Shown here: one piece after another, positions 58,295 to 64,000 of the stretch
Layout: each line of letters starts with the position of its first letter
How positions within the stretch are numbered: position 1 is the stretch's first letter
Assembly (NCBI GenBank): GCA_028023455.1
Contig: JAQFVV010012397.1
Span: 4,606,888 to 4,670,887 of the forward strand
Origin: Epiperipatus broadwayi
Taxonomy: Eukaryota; Onychophora; Udeonychophora; Euonychophora; Peripatidae
Direction: 5' to 3'
DNA length: 64,000 bases
Notes under the pieces: generated by a model
Database searches by the model: none
The model's input: the letters and a program-made list of their open reading frames with translations, nothing else
Told to the model about the DNA's origin: nothing
Position numbers and translations under genes: made by a program

Positions 58295-58351
58295 TAATCA
58301 CCAATATCCGTATTTCATGCTAAACCAGCAGTCATCAATTGATCCAGATTA
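58295..58351 (-). ncRNA. Hammerhead-ribozyme fold, core mutated
   Basis: The minus strand shows TAATC...TCAA, TTGATGA (the first core base is T instead of C), stem II GCT/AGC inside CTGCTGGTTTAGCAT, GAAAT, loop ACGG, ATA, then TTGG-T-GATTA. Stems I and III can form. The C-to-T change at an invariant core position should reduce or abolish cleavage. It is the inverted partner of 58502-58558. Confidence 0.6.
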
Positions 58352-58501
58352 TCATCTCCCACACACATATATCAGATTTTCAATTGGATGGACAGTTGAA
58401 GAGTTGGAGTGTGTAGTAGATTGGAGCCTGTCCATTAAAGTATGAAGATTGTCTATCTTAACATATATCTTTGCACTTTAGTATATATGTGTGGGAGATG
58501 A

Positions 58502-58558
58502 TAATCTAGACCAACTGATGATTGCTGGTTTAGCATGAAATACATATATTGGTGATTA
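58502..58558 (+). ncRNA. Candidate type I hammerhead ribozyme in SINE-like repeat, core intact
   Basis: Core CTGATGA 58515-58521 and GAAA 58537-58540. Stem I pairs CCAA (58511-58514) with TTGG (58549-58552) and TAATC (58502-58506) with GATTA (58554-58558), around an internal loop TAGA/T. Stem II pairs TGCT with AGCA around GGTTT, with a U.U mismatch next to the core. Stem III is two pairs (A40-T47, T41-A46) closed by ACAT. The cleavage triplet is ATA (58546-58548), with scission before T58549. The internal loop with a single T on the 3' side is also seen in the fold at 35272-35331. Confidence 0.65.
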
Positions 58559-58670
58559 TTTATATTTTCAGCATATATGTGCTTGAGTGTATCAGTGTTG
58601 TTAGATAGAGTGGAGAGTGATGGGTTGTCTGAAAGTCTGTGCTCACATACCCTATTTAATAAACTATATT

Positions 58671-60040
58671 GTAAAAAACAAGGAGATAATATAGAATACA
58701 CAATCAAAACATTTTCTAAAATGCTGGATACTTTAAATAAAAAAGTAAAACATATAATTGGATCTACAAAAAATAAATAAGCTTCAGGAAATGATGTAAT
58801 TATAATTGATAGTACAGTCAATATTTTAAAAATAGCACATGAAGAAATTGTCAAGTTAATAGCAAAGATATAAATGATAAAGTATGCATTTAGCAATATT
58901 GACTTTTAAGGAAGATGAAAAAGAAGATATTAGAAATTACAGACTGATCAGTTTTTTTACTAATTTTATACAAGATTTTTATTAAGCTTATTTCAATTCA
59001 TTTACAAAAAATTTTGAATTTAAATCAACTAAAAGGATAATCTAGATTTAAAAATTGTTACAGCATAGTAAGTCATATCAATGTATTAAGAGAAATAATG
59101 AAAAAATTCATTTAGTACAAATTGCTATTTTGCACTGTAGATTATGGGAAAAAAATTAAATAAACATTTTTGCCATGATCAAAGCTTTGAAATAGAAAGG
59201 CATAAACACAGGATATTTTGTCAAATTTTGAAGAATGTTTATCAAAATGTATGGTGATATAAGAAGACAACATTGATAAAGAGTATTCAACAGACTAATT
59301 CCATATTTCCAACATATTTTATAGCAGTTTTTCAAGATTTTGAAGAAGTTGCCATTATTTAAATAAATAATACTTCAGAGCTTCAATAAATGTTACAAGA
59401 ACTGTCAGTATAAAAGTAAAAAAGTAGAATTAAAGACCAATAATAAAGTATAATGTTCAGTGTTCTTTTTCTTCTTGTTTTCAGATTGATAATAATAAAT
59501 TAGGACTTGAGGTGGGTGAGATAATAATAAATTAGAAGTTTATAATTTTAAATACCATGATCATATTACTAATTGAGATATAAGTACAATGAATAAAATT
59601 AATTATCGAATTAATCTAGGATGGAACACTTTTTGGTATAAAAATATTATAAAAAATATTTAAATATGGATCTGAGACTTGTAATATAAGATGACTATAA
59701 AGACTTCAGAATGTATAGAAAAGTATGGAGAGATAAATATTGGGGAAAACAAAAAATAATCAATAGTTAAATACAAACATATATCATCTATATCATTGAA
59801 AAAACTAAGAAGTTGAAAGGGAATAAGCTGAAAATGTTTCTAAAAGAGATGGCAGTAGATATACTATTGAGGACTTAAAATAAATTACAAACTACTATAA
59901 AAGACTATGAAAAATAGCATGCATAAAATAGATGAGATAAGAAAGTTTTCTGAAGTCTTGTGGTAAAAATAACCATGGATCAAAAAGTAAACTCAAAGGA
60001 TTATAATAAATAGTAATGATTATGATTATTACACATTTGA
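58671..60040 (+). pseudogene. Decayed RTE-type LINE
   Basis: Translation across frame changes yields RTE blocks in order. SGNDVIIIDSTVN (58783-58820) stands for the (A)PGxDxIxxE block, and DIRNYRLISFFTNFIQDFY (58926-58985) for the NYRPISLL block. SRFKNCYSIVSHINVLREIM (about 59041-59100) stands for the GFRxGxSTxDHI block. VDYGKK appears near 59139, and KGINTGYF near 59200. IQQTNSIFPTYFIAVFQDF (59286-59342) stands for VRQGDxISPKLFxxxLxxxF. After a gap, LGWNTFW near 59615 and YGSETCNI near 59665 match the post-RT region also seen at 49572-50190. It ends in AATGATTATGATTATT (60013-60030), a worn (GAT)n-type tail. There are many stops; it is old and unrelated in age to its neighbours. Confidence 0.7.
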
Positions 60041-60044
60041 AGAT

Positions 60045-62685
60045 TGGATGAAATTGAATAAATATATTTATTGTCAAGTTCAATTTTAGCATAATATTTA
60101 GTTGCATTTAAATTACAGTAATATGTTACATCAATTCTTTTATTTCTCATCTCTTTCTTTTTTGTAATTATTCAAAGGCTCATCATATTTTTCAGTAAAT
60201 TGTAAAAGAGGCCAATCATATAAACTTAGTTATATATTACTTAAATTTTCTCTCCAGATTAAGAAATGCATGAAAATTACTGATATGTTAAGAAAACTAA
60301 CATCTAATATTCCCTATTTTAAACTGATAGAAATTACATTAAAATAAAGTGAACATGTCAGTTGATCAAATATGTCATTAAACACATTCAAATTAGATTT
60401 AATTACTATGCTAATAAAAAAAATCATAAATTGCTCTATTTTTAATAAACCAGAATCAATAGTACTACTGTATATGTCTGACTGATAAATGTATTCAAAT
60501 ATAATTTAATCAGCTCAAATCAAAATAATTTTTTTAGATATCGAGTCAAAAAAGTCTTTTAAGCATATAAAAAATAATTGTTTTTCTTCTAAGACTCCCA
60601 ACAAAGTTATTTCTTCAGATCCAACAATAGAAACAGCTGGATTTGATCTCATAAGTACTTTCTAGACCACCCACACACTCTGTATTTAGTTTTTCAAAAA
60701 TGAAACTTAAAACCTCATATTTTTACAGCTGTCATCCAGTCAGCTTTAGTCATTTTAAGTCTCTGAGATTTATTTATTATGTTTTAGTTTTTTATATATA
60801 TTATAATGGAATATGTTTTAGACTATACATTATTTACAATACAGATATGGTAATCTTTATTATTTGCTATTAGTTAAATGTCAGATAGGTGTTTTGGCAA
60901 ATAATGTATGGATATATTCACACACTATTAATACAATATCAATTGAGTAAGCATTTCTCATAAGTGCTGTCTTTGATTTAACTATAAAGTTAAATAATCT
61001 TTTTCCATGAAACCAATCTAACATCATAATCAAATAAATAATTATGGTAGCAAAAATAATTTTATATGTTTCCTAGAGTTAATGCATAATAAAAGTACAA
61101 CCACTAATGGAGATAACAAATATAATTAAGGAAAGTGAGATCAAAAGTATACTCTTTACTTGAAATCATGAAAATACAACAAAAATGACTGCAAGGCAAA
61201 TCACATAGATTCTTCTTAAATTAATTTCAACATACCCCATAATTAAAAATTATTAATGTTCTTCTCTTCCTAATAAGTGGAATTAACATTCTTTTAGTGA
61301 TGTATATGTTTAAACATTTGTTTGAGTAATCTGACAATGTTAATTACCATTTATAAATTATTTCATATTATTTCGCACAAATAACATCTGCTATATTACT
61401 TTTGCCTAGGTTTCAACAAATATAAATTGATAAATGAAGATTCAAAATCTTCCTCAGCTAAAAACCTAGCTTTGGTTAATTGGTGACAACATTGGGTGAT
61501 GGGTGGATAAAATGCAGTTTGAAACCTTAAAGTAAATATTGCTTTTTTTATTTGAGCTATGAGAATTTGAAAAAAATTCTCATATATAAGCATATATTAA
61601 TATAAGACGTCAGACTTAAATCACATTTCAAACAAAATTTTATTAATAAAAAAATATTAATTAAATTTCAATTAAAGACACAGATATGTAAATGACAACA
61701 ATAATGATTGATGACATAGCTACAATTTTCAGAAATAGGACTTACATAATATTATTTATAAAAAGAATAAGAAATCCTCCAATAATAATAATCTGGGAAA
61801 AATTACGTTATTTTTGACTTGATATTAATAAACAAAATGAGTAAGGAAGTTGTAGATTATACACACATATGGGTAATTTATTATTCAAGTTTCATGTGCA
61901 TAAACATGTATTGAAATATCTAATTCTTATATAAACATCTTTTTTTATAAATATAAATGTAAATACCAGTAATAATATTTTCTCCTATCTATACTGCATT
62001 ATAGCTACAAATCAAATTATAAAATTATTTGAGAAAAAATATGTGATTTTGTTTTTTATTATTCTTAATGCTAAATTGCAGTATTACTGATTTTGATATT
62101 GGTTCTTAGTCAGTGTTTAGTTAAAACATATGAGGACTATTAATGCAGGCAGCTGTTATTGAAATATTATTTCCAGCAAGCTTATTTAAATATACAATTG
62201 AAAAACTTCATTACATATTTAATATTTTCAGTAACTTATTTGGTTCAGATCTTGTTTTTTTATCATAGACTCAGGCTCATATGCAACTAATTTGAATATT
62301 TTGTTTTAAATGTAACATACCCAAGTGAACCTAGCCAGATTAGATTAAATGTAGTTTGTTGGTGCTTTTCCCTTTAAAATATAATGGGGTATATTATCCA
62401 ACTATGTACTCATTTTGTAGGACTTTAGTTTGTTGCAGTGAATTTTTGTGGATTCCTCATTGTGACAGATGTGATAATATTCTCAGTCATTTTCTTTTGA
62501 TATGAAAATAAAGGAATTTCTTCCTGCAGAGAGTTGATTATTTTTAAGATTTTATTTTATTTAGCACATCATTTTAGTTATTCTACAAGGAATTAAAATG
62601 ATATAATTGGTCAGGTTAAAAACTTTAAGTTTAGATATATTTTCTTACTGACAACCTTGGCACTAACAAGGGCTTTGAACATTCC
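60045..62685. other. A/T-rich spacer, nothing recognised
   Basis: The 65-codon minus frame at 61396-61593 is slightly less biased than most but matches no family I know. No repeats with partners in the window were recognised. Confidence 0.4.
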
Positions 62686-62689
62686 ATCA

Positions 62690-63004
62690 TCAGATTTTCA
62701 ATGAAATGGAAGGCTAAAGAGTTGTGAGTTGGAATAGTTTGAAGCCTGTCCATTAAAGTATATAGATTGGCTATCTTAATATAAAGCTGAATACTGATTA
62801 TATATATGTGTGAGGATAGTAATCTAGACCAACTGATGATTGCTGGTTTAGCATGAAATACGTGTATTGGTGATTATTTATCTTTTCAACATGTGTGTGA
62901 TCAGGTGGGTCAGCAATATGAGATGGCACTGAGTGGTGGGTCATGTGAAAGTCTGAGTTCGAACCCCGCATATATTACATATATAAATGCAGGTTTAAGC
63001 CTGT
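62690..63004 (+). repeat. Hammerhead/SINE-like family, single-orientation copy
   Basis: In order: the shared middle block (CAGATTTTCAATGAAATGGA ... GCCTGTCCATTAAAGTATA), the hammerhead fold (62820-62876), a spacer with TATTTATCTTTTCAACATG, then the best tRNA-like end of the family. There TGGCACTGAGTGGTGGG (62915-62931) fits the A box and GAGTTCGAACCCC (62955-62967) fits the B box, about 35 bases apart as in a tRNA gene. GCAGGTTTAAGCCTG (62990-63003) closes the copy. It equals the right half of the inverted element at 58151-58657. Confidence 0.7.
62820..62876 (+). ncRNA. Candidate type I hammerhead ribozyme in SINE-like repeat
   Basis: Core CTGATGA 62833-62839 and GAAA 62855-62858. Stem I pairs CCAA (62829-62832) with TTGG (62867-62870) and TAATC (62820-62824) with GATTA (62872-62876), with internal loop TAGA/T. 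Stem II TGCT/AGCA has loop GGTTT. Stem III has an A-U and a T.G pair closed by ACGT, so the cleavage triplet is GTA (62864-62866). Only the stem III wobble differs in pairing from 58502-58558. Confidence 0.6.
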
Positions 63005-64000
63005 ACAATATATTTACTGAAAGAAAGTAAATTGATTCTCTTTTTTTAGAATAACTTTACTTAACACTCACAACTTGTTATTTTTCAGTTAACTAGATAT
63101 TCAAGGATCGAAAGTCATTATTTTTGCCATATTCCAAAGGAAAAAGAAATGTTTGTAATAAATAAAACACTTTTAAAAATAATTTATTTTTGAAAATCTA
63201 TTAAAACCAAGAAAAGATTCAATTCATATTATCTTATTATTGTAAAAAAAAATACTAGTGTATTTTTGTATGATTATAAAATAATTGACTCAAATATTAT
63301 ATGTGTATGCACAAATACTTCTCTAACTCTTATACACACAATAGTATATATATCTTAAATGGTAAAAAAATTAATAAATTAAAAAATAATAATAATTATT
63401 AATTTTGATCAATTATTCTTGAATTGATTATTATAAAGTGTTAATATGGAATTAATCTGTGTGTACACATTTTTTTTGTCAGTTTCATTTTTACATGGAA
63501 GAATCTTTTTACTATATATATAAAATGTCCGTTAATTAGAATAAAATTGTAATCATAATAAAAATATTAAAATATAACTGCAATAAACTATTATAAACAG
63601 TCTTTCAATCTGCATAAGTACTTTCGGTTAATTTCTTAAACTTGCTTCAACTGCCATTAAATTCAATAATAATGCTAAAAATGAATAGATAGATAAATAG
63701 GCATTTAAAAAGACACTGAAATTTAAAATATTCTATTTACTAATGAAAGTAGGAACTTTTGCAATAACATTTCATAACAAAATTGTGATATGAAGGATCT
63801 AATGAGATATCTAGTGAGAAATTGATCTTAAATGAGATATAGACAATGACATTTTAGTGAGAACATTAGTAAAGTACTCACTGTAGCTATAAGTTTGAAC
63901 AGCAGGAACAAAAGAGTAAAATAACTCATATCTTTTGCAGGGTTTGAATAAATCTGAACTACATTTAATGAAAAAAGGAAATATTCAAAATATAAATAAT
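63005..64000. other. A/T-rich spacer, nothing recognised
   Basis: No recognised frame, repeat or fold up to the window end. Confidence 0.45.

Larger units (their letters stand above)
58138..58670. mobile_element. Hammerhead/SINE-like inverted pair with 13-base target duplication
   Basis: AATAAACTATATT stands at 58138-58150 and again at 58658-58670, a 13-base direct repeat bracketing about 507 bases. Inside, a minus-strand unit (58190-58365) and a plus-strand unit (58480-58660) are inverted copies. Each unit has a hammerhead fold followed by a tRNA-like end with A-box-like GTGGAGAGTGATGGG and a worn B box (GTCTGTGCTCACATACCC). The middle (58370-58460), with GATGGACAGTTGAAGAGTTG and GGAGCCTGTCCATTAAAG, also occurs at 62690-62760. 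The left edge holds ACAGGCTTAATATATACCTG, matching in inverse the end at 62985-63004. A variable-length target duplication of this size fits LINE-type target-primed insertion. Confidence 0.75.

Noticed and set aside
58453-58896. 147-codon minus-strand frame
   Set aside because: It spans the palindromic hammerhead/SINE-like element and part of the RTE relic on the wrong strand. The first and second halves echo the frame at 58179-58445 because of the inverted repeat.

Overview
The window looks like non-genic, strongly A+T-rich (about three quarters A+T by eye) nuclear DNA from an invertebrate animal. I find no convincing host exon, rRNA or functional tRNA gene. The content is long A/T-rich spacer, many (TA)n and (TTA)n microsatellites, and a dense set of mobile elements at every stage of decay. 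The mix (Penelope-like elements with GIY-YIG endonuclease, RTE-type and other LINEs, mariner, piggyBac-type MITEs, fold-back repeats) fits a large repeat-rich genome such as a mollusc (possibly cephalopod) or a chelicerate. The species cannot be fixed from this sequence.

Layout. 0-9 kb: spacer, a degenerate minisatellite, a piggyBac-type MITE (3308-4063), a fold-back repeat (6112-6375) and tRNA-like SINE pieces. 9.0-10.1 kb: a decayed LINE visible only by translating through stops. 10.6-17.9 kb: two copies of a repeat with long inverted arms, plus SINE-like pieces. 19.0-22.2 kb: a nest of Penelope relics, with two reverse-transcriptase fragments head to head, a fold-back, and a repeat carrying a hammerhead-ribozyme motif. 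23.2-24.6 kb: the 3' end of a LINE. 26.4-27.1 kb: a collapsed mariner transposase. 29.9-34.6 kb: a 1.2-kb element with long inverted ends, a TIR MITE, trinucleotide arrays and a 333-bp tandem duplication. 35.2-35.6 kb: a 401-bp repeat unit with the best hammerhead fold. 37-39.6 kb: inverted SINE-like pairs. 39.6-47.3 kb: two copies of an unclassified 2.8-kb repeat, one interrupted by a piggyBac-type MITE. 47.3-50.2 kb: a TG...CA element, a 580-bp fold-back and an RTE 3' end. 51.6 kb: an 81-bp-arm hairpin. 55.2-58.0 kb: a near-intact Penelope-like element. 58.1-60.0 kb: a hammerhead-bearing fold-back with a 13-bp target-site duplication, next to an RTE relic. 62.7-63.0 kb: another hammerhead/tRNA-like repeat.

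The main discovery candidate is a dispersed repeat family that joins a type I hammerhead ribozyme fold to tRNA-like A/B boxes. It often occurs as inverted pairs and has at least eight full or partial copies here. Two further, unrelated repeats also carry hammerhead folds. Penelope-like elements are known hosts of hammerhead ribozymes, and SINE-like hammerhead satellites and retrozymes are known in animals. The arrangement suggests small non-autonomous RNA-derived elements mobilised by the Penelope or RTE machinery present in the same window. That last step is inference.
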